64,000 nt of DNA from Cryptomeria japonica (Eukaryota; Streptophyta; Pinopsida; Cupressales; Cupressaceae): the NCBI RefSeq assembly GCF_030272615.1, contig NC_081412.1:18765932-18829931 (forward strand). Direction: 5' to 3'. The notes under the pieces were generated by a model. That model saw only the letters and a program-made list of their open reading frames with translations, did no database searches and was not told the DNA's origin. This document shows, piece after piece, positions 35,501-46,275 of the stretch. Numbering within the stretch: the stretch's first letter is position 1; every line of letters starts with the position of its first letter. Both the position numbers and the translations under genes were made by a program.

Positions 35501-36149
35501 TAAGATAGTACTCATGAAATGGAACATCGAGGGCTGGAAGTGCTTATAGTCTAGCTTGCCAAAGGCCTTACTAAGCATGATGATTAAATCTCTTTACAGC
35601 TCTTTGAAGTCTACCCTTAGGATCTCTGTTGCCTTGAGCCCTATCTTTCTTTCTTCTTCTAACCAATTTGCATTCATATGCCTTTTTCTAGCTAATGTCT
35701 TGTCATTCCATGCCTTCAAGGCCTCTTCTTCAGTTAGCAAAAATGCTTCTTCCCTGGTGGGGATGCCAAAAATGAATCCAAGCATATCTACAGACAAGTC
35801 TATGACTATCTTTCCCTGTGCGTCTATGCACTTTCTAGTTTCTAGATTGTAAAATGGAGCAATGGCCATTATTAGTTCCGATGCTTGTAATGACTGCAGG
35901 AATACAGTAGCCTCCACTAGGCTGGATCTCTTCATTCTACGGTGGAGGGCCTCTAGGTTAGGTTTGTCTAGCTAAGTTCTAATATCTTCTATCTCTATAT
36001 GCCCAATTTCAGTGTCAGTAATCCATCTGATTTTATCTTCAAGCTTCGAGACATGGACCTATCTCTAGTAATGGTACTTCATGGTAGCTGGAAGCCTGTC
36101 GATTTCTTTGCCTCTTTTGCTGGTGGATGAGTTTGTCTAACTACTTGAA
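32509..36149 (-). pseudogene. Element A ORF1, large protein of unknown function
   Basis: Colinear with B ORF1. The start codon expected near 36149 reads ACA instead of ATG. The N-terminal globular part includes L-E-T-R-K-C-I-D-A-Q-G-K, F-I-F-G-I-P-T-R-E-E-A-F and L-T-L-A-N-S-K-V-H-F-K-R. The middle is acidic and Gln/Ser/Thr-rich (near 33850-34150). The C-terminus (32509-33303) is helical, Glu/Lys/Gln-rich and coiled-coil-like. Frame changes occur near 35117-35184, plus multiple stops. It lies between LTR and gag in the same orientation, as ORF1 does in Ogre-type Tat elements (family knowledge); I recognise no domain. Confidence 0.7.
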
Positions 36150-37382
36150 CCTGCAAGCCAAACTCAAATCTTCAGTCTCCAAAATTGAGCATAAAATTTT
36201 AACTTGGTTCGGGACTTCGGGGTCCCAAGTTAGGCACAAAGGGAAGAAGGCTCAGAACTCCAGGGATCCGGGGTTCCGAGGTTAGGTCCACAAAAAATCT
36301 CCTAGAACTCTAGGGTTCCAGGCTCAAGGAAGTGGGGGAATCCAGAACTCTGGTATCCGGGGTTCCGACGTGGTGAATGAAAAAGCACCCTAAGACTCTA
36401 GGGATTTGGGGTTCTGGGGTGGTGAATGGAAAGGCACCCCAGTACTTCAGGGATCCGGGGTTCCGGGGTGGAGAATGGAAAGGCACCCCGAGACTCTGGG
36501 GATCCAGGGTTTCGGGGTTCTAGAAAATGGAACCACCTAGAACTCCGGGGTAGTGAATGGAATGACCCGGAACTCCAGGGATTTGGGGTTCTGAGGTCAA
36601 AACTAGGGCACACACAAGAACAAAAACCACAGGAAAAGAAAAAAAGAAAAAAAAAAAGGGAAAGGGAAGAAAAAAATGCAAGCTAAGAAAACACAAGGGC
36701 AAGAAAATTCACCAACTTGGTGAATCGGAATGCCAACAAATGCCAAGAAAAACTCAGAGGTCCAGAAGTTCATGCTTTGAAGCTCAAGAGGAAAAACTGT
36801 AGATGCACAAATGAACCTTAAAAGTCCATTCTTTCTATTTATAGCTCCTCCTAAGTCAAGTCATACGAAGGTGTTAATACACAACCTTGAAACTTCAGGG
36901 TCTCAAACTTCCAAGCTCGACCAAAAGAAAAGGACACCCCACCCTAGAACTCTGGGGTTCCGAGGTTTTGAAGTAGGCAAGCAAACATGACCTCGAGACT
37001 CCAGAACTCTGGGGTTCCAAGGTCAAAAAGAAAAGGGACCTTGGGACTCCAGGACTCCATAGTTTCGAGGTCAAAAAAAGAAAAGGGACCTCGAGACTCT
37101 GGGACTCTAGAGTTCCGAGGTAAACAACAAGAACCACCTCGGGACTCCGAGACTCCGGAGTTCCGAGGTAGAAACAAAACAAAAGAAAAGGGGGACCTTG
37201 GGACTCAAGGACTCTGAAGATCTAAGGTAAAAAGAAAAAAGGACCTCGAGACTCTGGGATTCCGAGGTTCCGAGGTCAAGAACAAAAGAAAGGAAACCAA
37301 AGGAACAAAATAAGACAAAAAGAGGCGGGCCCACATTTCGACTCAAGGAGACTAATGGGGAAAAGATATGCAAGGGATAACA
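36150..37382 (-). repeat. Element A LTR (about 36718-37382) and leader
   Basis: The minus strand begins TGTTATCCCTTGC at 37382. A TATA box (CTATAAATAG, minus) is at 36835-36844. Upstream of it about seven hairpin-forming palindromes (for example 37136-37169) alternate with AAAAGAAAAGG linkers; downstream lies a second palindrome family centred on GGATCC. The LTR end is inferred at CACCA near 36718, followed by TGGTGAATTTTC as a possible primer site; this end is tentative. Confidence 0.55.
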
Positions 37383-38384
37383 AATGGCATCTATCTGGGA
37401 AAAATGAATAAAGGCAATTTAGAACTTTAGAATCTCTAGTTAACCCGACACTTAAGGCTATTATCACTCAAAAGGATGCATAAGAGTAAAAGATGAGTGA
37501 AGTGATGAACAAACAACAAAGAAGAGAAATAGACATGATTAACTCTTAAGTGTGTGCATATGATTTGTTCCTCCATCATTTCAATAATGTAGATAATCAG
37601 AGGAAACTAGGTGCAAGCTACATAGATGAAGCCATTAACTGTGTTTCGTGCAAGGTCATCCTGGGCATAGCTCTGCTGCCAATCAGGCATCTATAGCCCC
37701 GACAAAGATACCTCTAGTTCCCGTCAAATAGTGCTCCACTGCCAGCCAGGCGTCCATAGCCCCGATGGAGTTTACTTGAAACACCCATTTGAGTTGCTTA
37801 AGAAGATCATTTTTTTTTTTTGAAAAGATTATAGGATATAGAGAATGACTTCTTTCTTCAACAATCTTTTAATCAACTTTCAAACATTGAAGCTCGATAA
37901 CTGGGTTGGGAGCCATGGTGGATAAAATGAAATGCTTTGAATTTGGATTTTTCACTTGATACCCAGTTTGTCTACTATCTCACAAAACCTTTCTGATGTA
38001 TCTTAATATGATGTTAGTGCTGAGTTTATCAAGCTAGCCTTTTCCAAATTGAAAGTCAAAACTCACATCATATTTAAATGATTATATACCACTTTGAATG
38101 AGTATAGAAAAAAGTTTCAAAGTTAACCAAATGATAATGAAATTATAAATAGCAGAGGGTCAAAATCTCTCAAAACTTGGCAAGATGTTATGCAAAGAGT
38201 ACCTACTTCCTTTTAGAATCTTTGAGAACAAAACATGTATACCCCATCCCAACAAACAAAAGAACAAACAAGCAAAGAAAACAAAAACAAAAGGGAGACA
38301 CACAACAAGGCCCAAAAACAAGAAGCACAACCGAAAATAAAACAACTAACTACTATATAGAAAAGGTCAAGCCTTACTGAAGAT
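37383..38384 (-). other. Element B 3' region
   Basis: About 1 kb between the integrase stop and the A/B LTR. No gene. A diverged 63-bp direct repeat is visible (GCCAATCAGGCATCTATAGC at 37679 and GCCAGCCAGGCGTCCATAGC at 37742). I see no good polypurine tract next to 37383, which weakens the shared-LTR reading. Confidence 0.5.
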
Positions 38385-39521
38385 TTAATCGAAGTAGTGC
38401 TTGAGGAACTGACCATTGACGGGCAATGGTATCAGTTCTCTAGTCAATGAGCTCAACCTAAAAGTGTTCTCGCCTAGAATTTCAGCTATTTGGTAAGGAC
38501 CTAACCACAATCTTTTAAACTTGTGATGATCACCTTTCTTTTCCTTGGCCTTGTCCCATAACAGGACTAGGTTAGAGATCCAAAAAGCTTTCACCTTAGC
38601 CCTTTTATCAAACCATCGCTTAACAACGGCCTGGTGTTTGGAAAAGTGTTGTAGCTTATTAATCCTTTTTTCATCAGGTCTTAATAAATTTAAGAGGCGA
38701 ACCTCTACCTAATCCTCAATGTCAAGCTCTTTCATTAATTGGAGGACCGGTATTTGCAAGTTGATTGGGAAAATAGGGGTCTGGCCATAAACAAGGTAAT
38801 ATGGAGAAGTTCCCAATGTGACTTTTACTCTAGTTCGATCAGCGCATAAGGCGTATCTCAATTGATTATGCCAATCCCTGGGGTTTTTCTCAAGTAGCTT
38901 CTTGATGACATCTAGGATGTTCTTGTTTGTTGCTTCAGCTACCCCATTACCTTGTGGGTAATAATTGGATGAAAATTTTAATATCACTTTAAATTCATAT
39001 GACCATTGCATCAACCGTGCGGAAGTTAAAGTAGGGCCATTGTCACATACCAGAGCAAACGGCATACCAAACATGGTGACAATGTGTTCTTCAATAAATT
39101 TCAAGACTACCTCAGCAGTAGCATTTTGACATGCAATGGCTTCTATCCACTAGGTACAATAATCTGTTGTTGTAAGAATAAACTTATGTCCTATAGATGA
39201 GTTAGGGTTAATAACACCTACAAAATCGAGCACCCATTGAGCAAAAGGTCTTACCTCGAACACTAGTTGGAGAGGCATGGTAGGGTTTCTTTCTCTGGAG
39301 GCCGCAGTTTGGCATGTATGACAACAATGAACATGCTCATAAGTATCCTTAAATACGCTAGGCCAATAATACCCAGCCTTCAAGATTTGATGTGCAGTAG
39401 CATCTGCTAACCCATGACTTGTGCCATATTTGCCATGAAATTCCTTGATCATTTTACGATCCAGACACCGAAGGTAAACACCTTCATAATTATTCCTATA
39501 AAGTGTCAAATCTTTGATCAT
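38385..39521 (-). pseudogene. Element B integrase
   Basis: The zinc domain is H-G-K-Y-G-T-S-H…H-C-C-H-T-C-Q (about 39300-39450). The catalytic residues are Asp in V-L-D-F-V-G, Asp in V-C-D-N-G-P-T and Glu in N-G-V-A-E-A. The C-terminal GPY/F module is W-L-G-P-Y-Q-I (about 38480-38510), ending L-K-H-Y-F-D-stop at 38385. Stops occur near 39150 and 38709, with another upstream of 38594. All in the same frame as RT. Confidence 0.88.
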
Positions 39522-39548
39522 ATAATTGGCACTTTTGAGCCTTAATGC

Positions 39549-41440
39549 TCATCTTTGTGTGGTTGACAACCCCTCTAGGCATCTATTATTCATCAATATA
39601 AACACCAAATCAGTGTACCAAGGATCCTGAGTGAATGACTCCAATTTATACTGTTGGCATTGGATTTGAGGGATGTTAGTCGCCATGGCTTGAGACAATC
39701 CTTGGCCTCGGACCAACTTCATTGGATGCATCTCTAAATCAAATTTTTTCAATATTGCCATCCATTTCTCTCATCGTTCTCCTAGTTCAGACTGCATGAG
39801 CAATGACTTTATTGCTTGGTCAGGGACAATTGCATAAATTTTACTCCTCAGGATGTAATGCCTAAACTTCTTGACTGCTCTTACCAATGCAAAAGCTTTT
39901 TTTTCAAGAGTAGAGTATCTAACCTCAGCACTCTTGAAGGGATAACTCATAAATGCAATGGGTTTCTCATCTCCCTCTTGCCTTTGTGTTAAAATAGTGG
40001 CTCCTGAGTGTAGTGAAGAAAAAGAATATATGTAAAATGGTAGAGTGTAATAAGGACTAGTTAACACAGGAGCTTTGGCAATGGATTTCTTAATTTGGGC
40101 AAAAGCCTCTTTTGCTTCAACTGTCCATTCGATCTTAGCATCCTTCTTCATCATTTCATTCAATGGCTTGACTATCTCTGCAAACCTAGTAATAAACTTT
40201 CTAACAAAATTAATCTTCCGAAAGAAAGATCTCATCTCTTTTTTACTGTCGGGCATTTGCAATTTCAATAATGCTTCTACCCGATCTGGGTCTATGGATA
40301 TCCCCTTCTCAGAGATTACGTGGCCAAGTAGCTCTCTTTCAGCCACTCCAAACACACATTTCTTGGGGTTAAGGGAAATTCCATATCTTAGACATCTCTC
40401 CAATACCTTTTGGAGGTGGCCTGGGTGGTCTTCCTTGATCTTGGAAAATATTGTCAAATCGTCCATATAGATAATAATGCATTTTCTAATCAGTTCCTTG
40501 AAAGCTGTATCCATCGCTCACTGGAAGGTTGCCCCAACATTGATTAACCCAAATGGCATTCTTTTATATGAATATGTTCCCCACTTTGTCGTAAATGTTG
40601 TCTTCATATGATCTTCATAGTTTACCAACACTTGGTTATATTCTGAATAACCATCTAAGAAAGACATCATTTGTGAACCATTTACTATTTGTAGTACTTC
40701 ATCCAAAGAGGGAAGTGGGTAATTATCTTTCTTGAAATATTTATTGAGATTGCGAAAGTCTACACAAAGCCATTTTTCCCCATTCTTTTTTCGTACTGGT
40801 ACCAAATTGGCAACCCAAGTAGAATATCGTACCGGAAAAATAATTTTGGTAGAGAGTAACTTTTGTACTTCCTTGAATATCAAGGGTTCTATTAGTGAAT
40901 TAACTGGTAGTTTCTTTTGCCGAAATGGCTTTATGTTGGGTTTTAGGGGAATCACATGGGTGATAATCGTTGTATCCAATGTCTTTAAATCTTCATACCC
41001 CCATGCTATCACATCAATGAACTCTTTCAAGATTTGTATCAGTTTTTCTCTTTCACTTTTAGTGCAAATCTTCCCAATATAAACAATCTTCTCTTGTCCT
41101 TTTGGACCAATATTATGGGGTTCATACTTTCCTACATCTGAGTCCGTTGTTAGTCTTTCCTTTACTCTAGGGTCTGAATCAAAAATTCTTTCTAAGGTGA
41201 CCATCCCTTTAGGAATAATGTTGGTTGGTAAATCCAAAATACCAACATTTGTTTCGTCATTAGGATCATCCGATTTATCTTCCTCATCAATAATTTGATC
41301 TTCAAAAGCCCCTGAATTGGCAAGAAAGGCTAGAATGTGGGCATCATCCCAGAAGACTTGGAAATGTTTGATATTATCAGGTATAATAGGTGTAGAGATT
41401 AATTCCACAAAAAACTTCTTTAAAGGAGATTGGCTCACTA
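39549..41440 (-). pseudogene. Element B reverse transcriptase and RNase H
   Basis: The RT approach starts with D-P-R-V-K-E-R-L near 41160. It contains W-L-C-V-D-F-R-N-L-N-K (about 40770), F-L-D-G-Y-S-E-Y-N-Q (about 40650) and the intact catalytic box Y-M-D-D (about 40465). TGA at about 40515-40517 falls in the motif A-T-F-Q-x-A-M, the same codon that is TGA in T1. The gypsy RNase H follows (about 39600-40090: F-K-S-A-E-V-R-Y-S-T-L-E-K-K). Stops at 39771 and 39549. Confidence 0.88.
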
Positions 41441-41454
41441 GTTCTAACATACTG

Positions 41455-41830
41455 GCAGCTACAACCAGTGCATTAGGTATTCCGTTTATTCTCCTAGGAA
41501 CCAACTAAATGTCGAAGGCATCAAAATCCTCAATTAGATCCCACACTATATTCTAATATGCTGCTAATATTTTATCATGACATGCATATTGGCTTCATAC
41601 TTGTTTAACCACCAGCTCAGAATCTCCTTGCACTTTCAAACACTTTGCCCCCTTCTTATGAGCAACAAGTAATCCTCTAACCAAGGCCTCATACTCCGTC
41701 ATGTTATTAGTACAAGGAATTTGGAGTCAATAAGAAGCTAAAAAGGTTTTCCCTTTTGGGTTGGTCAACTCTATGCCTACCCCACTACCTTGCTTAGATC
41801 TTGACCCATCAAACTTTAAAACTAATATTT
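41455..41830 (-). pseudogene. Element B archaeal-type RNase H, located before RT
   Basis: The minus strand reads V-L-K-F-D-G-S-R-S-K-Q-G-S-G, then I-P-C-T-N-N-M-T-E-Y-E-A-L-V-R-G-L, K-V-Q-G-D-S-E-L-V-V-K-Q, and finally G-I-P-N-A-L-V-V-A-A-S. This is the same fold as the second RNase H of T1 (HFDGS, KYEAL, GDSQLV, VVDAM). The last catalytic Asp is Asn here. Stops lie at 41727 and three further positions. In T1 the domain follows RNase H; here it sits between protease and RT. Such domains are thought to help remove RNA during reverse transcription. Confidence 0.82.
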
Positions 41831-42980
41831 CATCTTTTGATTTCTTTACACTTTTTGCCTTTGGGTCAATGGTTAGGCTAACTTCCGAAGGGGATTGTTG
41901 CTTTTTAATCTCGAGGTCTTGTGATAGCTGAGTTTGTTCAGCTTCTGGTTGCATAAACACTTCAGTAACGTTAGGAATAACTTGTTCTAATTGAGGTTGG
42001 AGTTGAGATAGTGTTTCTCCTTTCTTTTTCTCAGGAGGAATATTTCCCTTCTTATCTTTGACAATCTCAACTGCAAGAACCTCTTGTTTGTATTCTTTAG
42101 GTAAGGTAACCTTACTTATAGGACCTAATGTCTGGGGCTCTAATCTTTTGCAGGTTAGACCTTGAACTTCCTCCATATTAATGGTATGCTCATCTTCTTC
42201 GCATGAAACCAGACTCATCAACTTCGTAATCTCATTTTGACATGGGATACATGACACTTTCCAGTGCTCTTCATGATGTACCGGGCACCATTTCGGAAGC
42301 AACAGATCTTGTATTTTTATAATGTCTCCCAATAAACAAATTCCTTGTTGTATTGCTGTAGTAAACTCTTTGACCCGCCTTCCATATGCGGTCTTGTTTG
42401 TTCGAAATAATTGGGGAGGAGCCGGTGCAGAGAAAGTAAGAATCTCATTGACCCTATAAACTCCTAGATTGACTTCAGCAAATGCTACTTCATTGGGAGC
42501 ACCATAATCCGTGACTAATTTCCTCAATTTAGGCTAGCTATCAATTCGTATCTAATTGCTCACCCCCTTTCATGGAAGCCATAGGTACGTAAAACAAGTT
42601 GAGAAATATCCTCCCAATGTTTTGGACCAATCCCAACTAAGGAGCATCCCATATACTGTAGGAATATCTACTACTTGAATGTCAATATAATGAGATATTT
42701 GGGGATCAACACCCAATTGAATGTATACATCTTTCAATTCTCCGATCACGTTAACCTCAGTCTTGTCTAGTTGTACCACCTTACTATTTGGATGCACCGA
42801 TTTGCGTCTGAGCTTCTAACATATAGAGTAGGGCATTACGTTTCCTGAAGCCCCAGAATCTACCAAACAGTTGTCTAAATTCTTTCCACATATCCTCAAA
42901 CTTAGTAAAAATGGTGGATTTTCTATTAAATCATTGCTCGCATTAGCGTCAATCTCATTAAGATCTGCCATCTTAACCGC
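41831..42980 (-). pseudogene. Element B protease and acidic linker
   Basis: The protease has C-L-V-D-S-G-A-S-G-N-V-M-P (about 42845-42885) and V-V-D-I-P-T-V-Y-G-M-L-L-S-W-D-W (about 42640-42690). After stops near 42570 and 42530 a 266-codon open stretch (41727-42527) contains W-C-P-V-H-H-E-E-H-W-K-V-S-C-I-P-C, a Cys/His pair pattern, then a Glu/Gln/Lys-rich linker that runs into the RNase H. Confidence 0.75.
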
Positions 42981-45185
42981 ATTGCTCTAAGACTCTAACA
43001 ATTCCAACTTTCTAAGGAGAGCCTTCTTCTGTTCGGGGCAATATCTCAATACTTCCACTAAGGACATGGTGGTGGCAGTCCTTTCCATCTCCTTAGTGAT
43101 ATCAAATGATCCTTTCAAAACATAGTCTTGCCCTTGAGCTTGACTAGGGCATGCTCCTTGGAAAGCCTGAGGAGGGCAGGGATTGTTGCTTGCATTCGCA
43201 TCGGGAGGTAGAAACCCACCTATTAGTGGTGGCGGCTCTGTTAATGGAACTTTACCTTGACTCCTGAGATTGTAGTTGTTCCTAGTCTAAAAGGCATGAG
43301 CATCATAGACACAAGGCTCACCTTTGGCTTCAACCTGGAATTCTCTACATAAGAAAGTATCGACCAACATGACAGTATTAACCTTAACAGGTTCATCATT
43401 AGAGCAATCCTTTGGCTAAGATTCATCCTGAGCAATTCTTATGATTTTCTCAAACTGAGCACAATTAACTTCAGAATGTGCAGCAGTGTCATGCAACTTG
43501 CACCAATTTGTAAGCAAATTCATATCAGCAAGGTTAACACTTTGGGTATGGTTTGGGTTATCTCATGCATCAGGGTGATCATGGTTCACCCCACCATTAT
43601 TTGGACTCATATTCCACTGTCGATTATAAGGTTTATTGTTATACGTTTGATTTTGGTTTTGGTTATTGTAGTTCCACTGATTATTATAGTGTTGGGATTG
43701 ATTATACCCTCCTGGAGGATTCATCTTTAGTTGGCTCAAGTCTGAAGTAACCTATGAGATCATTTTCTTTTAAGCTTCTACTTCAGCAGATATATGCGAT
43801 CCTTGATTCTCAGGTGCTGTAGTTGGAGGTTGGTTTGCTACACTACTATTACCAAATTGTTGACTTCCCCCTTGTACTTGACCAACATATTGGGTTTGGA
43901 TAGGGGTGGTATTGGTATTATTTTGCCAAGTCAAAGCTTGGGCGGTGAACTATTGAATCACCTATGGTTGGGATGCATAGATCAACACTGGGTTCATAGT
44001 TGGAGCACCTATAGGTAGAGGCGAGGGTACACCTGGGAGTTGGTTGTAGTTTACTTGATTCACCCCTATAGGCAAATTATATCCGATCCCCCCTGGGGTT
44101 TGGTTTAACTCATGGTTCATGCTGATGGCTAACATAAATTTTTTTGCCAAAGTGTCACTTTGGTTTTGGGGAACACTCTTCTTAATAAACATAGTAGTCC
44201 AAGAGTCGATAGCTCTTAGATACAAATCGATTGCTACATCGGGTGCTACTTGGTAGGGAGGTTGTAGTTTCTTAAGTGCCCTTTGGAAGCTAGTAATAAA
44301 AGTTGTTAATGGCTCATTTGGTGACTTCTTGAGTGAAGCAAACTGATGGTATAACATTCCAGGGTCTACGTATACACAAAATTGATCTATGAAAGTCTTT
44401 TCTAAGACATCCCAGCCTATGATGGAATCTGCAGGTAAGGTTAAGTACCAATTGTATTCATTCTCCCCAAGTGAATATGGGAAGAGTCTGCATACTAAAT
44501 CCTGGTGTTCAATATGATTACTAACAACTGCATCTTTGAATGCTTTGATATGTTCATCAGTTGTTTGTCCCCCCAAGTAATGAAACTTGCTGCAAAACTT
44601 GTCTGGGTTTCTACGTAGGTCATGAATACCCCCTACTATAGCTCCTAGTGGTGTGGTGTCTTGGTTAAAGTAGGCCATTGAAGGTGGTGATGGTGGATGT
44701 TGAGTCACAAAAGGTGTGGTGATAGGCTGAGGACAAGGAATTAGTCGGTCTTCTACGTTGGATATGGGTGATTGCACTTCTGAAGATGTTGAAGGTTGTC
44801 CCTTAGCTTTGTTCCTCTTTCTCCTAGTTATGGGTCCCAATTCTATTAAGTTAGATGGTGAAGAACTACTCCTAAGGATTCTATGGAACCTCTCAAGAGA
44901 GAAAAATGATATACGATCCAGCTTAATACCTCAATTTTTGAGTTAGGGAGGTAGTTGTGGATTCCCCTGTGGGTTTACCTGAGGATTAAGTTGTCTTTGT
45001 GCCTCTGCCTCGATACATATAGCCTTTTGTCTCTCATTGTCTAAGACTTGTCTTGCTCATAGCCAACTGTTATAATCTGTTGCACTGTCCCAAGCAAAAT
45101 CATGTAGTTGGGTAAGAATATCGTCTTGCTCGTTGTTGAGGTTGGGTTGGGTAAAGGGCATCAATCCATCTCCTGGAAGTACCAT
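42981..45185 (-). pseudogene. Element B gag
   Basis: Starts at ATG 45185 (MVLPGDGLMPFTQPN), the same start as A. R-R-K-R-N-K-A-K-G is near 44825; the gag core runs about 44100-44720 (F-C-S-K-F-H-Y-L-G-G, L-F-P-Y-S-L-G-E-N-E-Y-N-W-Y). An Asn/Gln-rich stretch (Y-N-N-Q-W-N-Y-N-N-Q-N-Q-N) is followed by the Cys/His motif W-C-K-L-H-D-T-A-A-H-S-E-V-N-C near 43480. About ten in-frame stops, no frameshift. Confidence 0.82.
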
Positions 45186-46275
45186 ATGTGGTTAACCAGT
45201 GAAGGGTCTAGTTTGGCCCTCCTTCTAGCACCAGTTTCTCTTGACGTGTGTTTTAACACACTCACCAACACTCAGGTAGTTAATGTGAACATTCACCACC
45301 TCTCCTGAAAAGTGATAAGTTCTGGGGAACTAATCACTCCAAGGTCTCTATAGTCAGGTCTCGATGGTGATGGGCAGCTTAGTGTCTGATGTGATTGTAC
45401 CTGTCAATGGGGCCTGCTAGTTAGAACTAAATCTCGTTGGTTATGAATAACTGGACTTCCTCTCTTTTTGTATTTTTACGGCTTAAGATTCTCTGGGAAA
45501 TAAAATGTGAAGTGTAAAGGGAAACAAGAAAATAACAATAAATACCAATATGATGAAAACTTAATGAACTATTCAATTAGTTCCTTGCAGTCCAAGCAAT
45601 TATCAAATATTATCTAAGTTAGCATTCAACAACGAACCTCCCAGCAAACCTGCAAAATCATCAATCTCACAAGTCTACGGAAATAAAAATCATCAACAAT
45701 ATCGCCTATCACAATAATTCTCATACACCACTGTCATGTGCAACATGATTCATAAAGTGATAGACAAAAAGATTAAACCATGTTGCTAACTCCAAATAAT
45801 AGATGTTACAAGATTACACAGAACAATTTGGTAAAATATAAACGTAGATCAGGCAATCTATGAGCTTCTTTTCATATTAATCTCCATGAATGTATAACAA
45901 AATAACTCAAACTTCTTAACAATCTGCAAAATATTCTAAAATCTCTAATTGGACGTCAAATCATCAATTCATGGACCCTTACAAATGGATCAAACTTCTC
46001 AAATTATAGAAGCTCTTCACCCTATTATTTAGGAAATAACTCTACCCTAAATTAAGAACTAGGATTAGGAGTCGCAGTTAACTTGCAAGTTTCTGCCTAG
46101 ACATTCCACTTAACAACTACAAAATAGACACTGCACGAGCACTACGAAGACCATGCTGGGTGAGCCACATTTTCGTAATCATGCAAGATTTCATTCAAAA
46201 TTGGGACTTGAGTAGGAGGAGCCGTTTAAAACCAAGAAAAGCTTTGCTATCTTTAGCCATTGTGTGCTTAACCTT
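45186..46275 (-). other. Spacer between ORF1 and gag in element B
   Basis: About 1.1 kb, AT-rich, colinear with 31420-32508. No conserved open frame. Confidence 0.6.

Larger units (their letters stand above)
29884..37382 (-). mobile_element. Element A: partial gypsy element with ORF1 (same family as B)
   Basis: A minus-strand remnant colinear with element B 43650-51161: LTR/leader (36150-37382), ORF1 (32509-36149), spacer, and gag (29884-31419), continued after T1 by 5222-5444. PR, RT and integrase are absent. Both A and B start at the same base (TGTTAT…), which suggests a true LTR edge. It abuts the 3' region of B at 37383. Confidence 0.8.

Noticed and set aside
36398-37373. Open frames rich in P-R-N-S-G-V-P-E-S in the A and B LTRs
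   Set aside because: Translations of the palindrome repeats in several phases on both strands; no single frame is preserved between copies.
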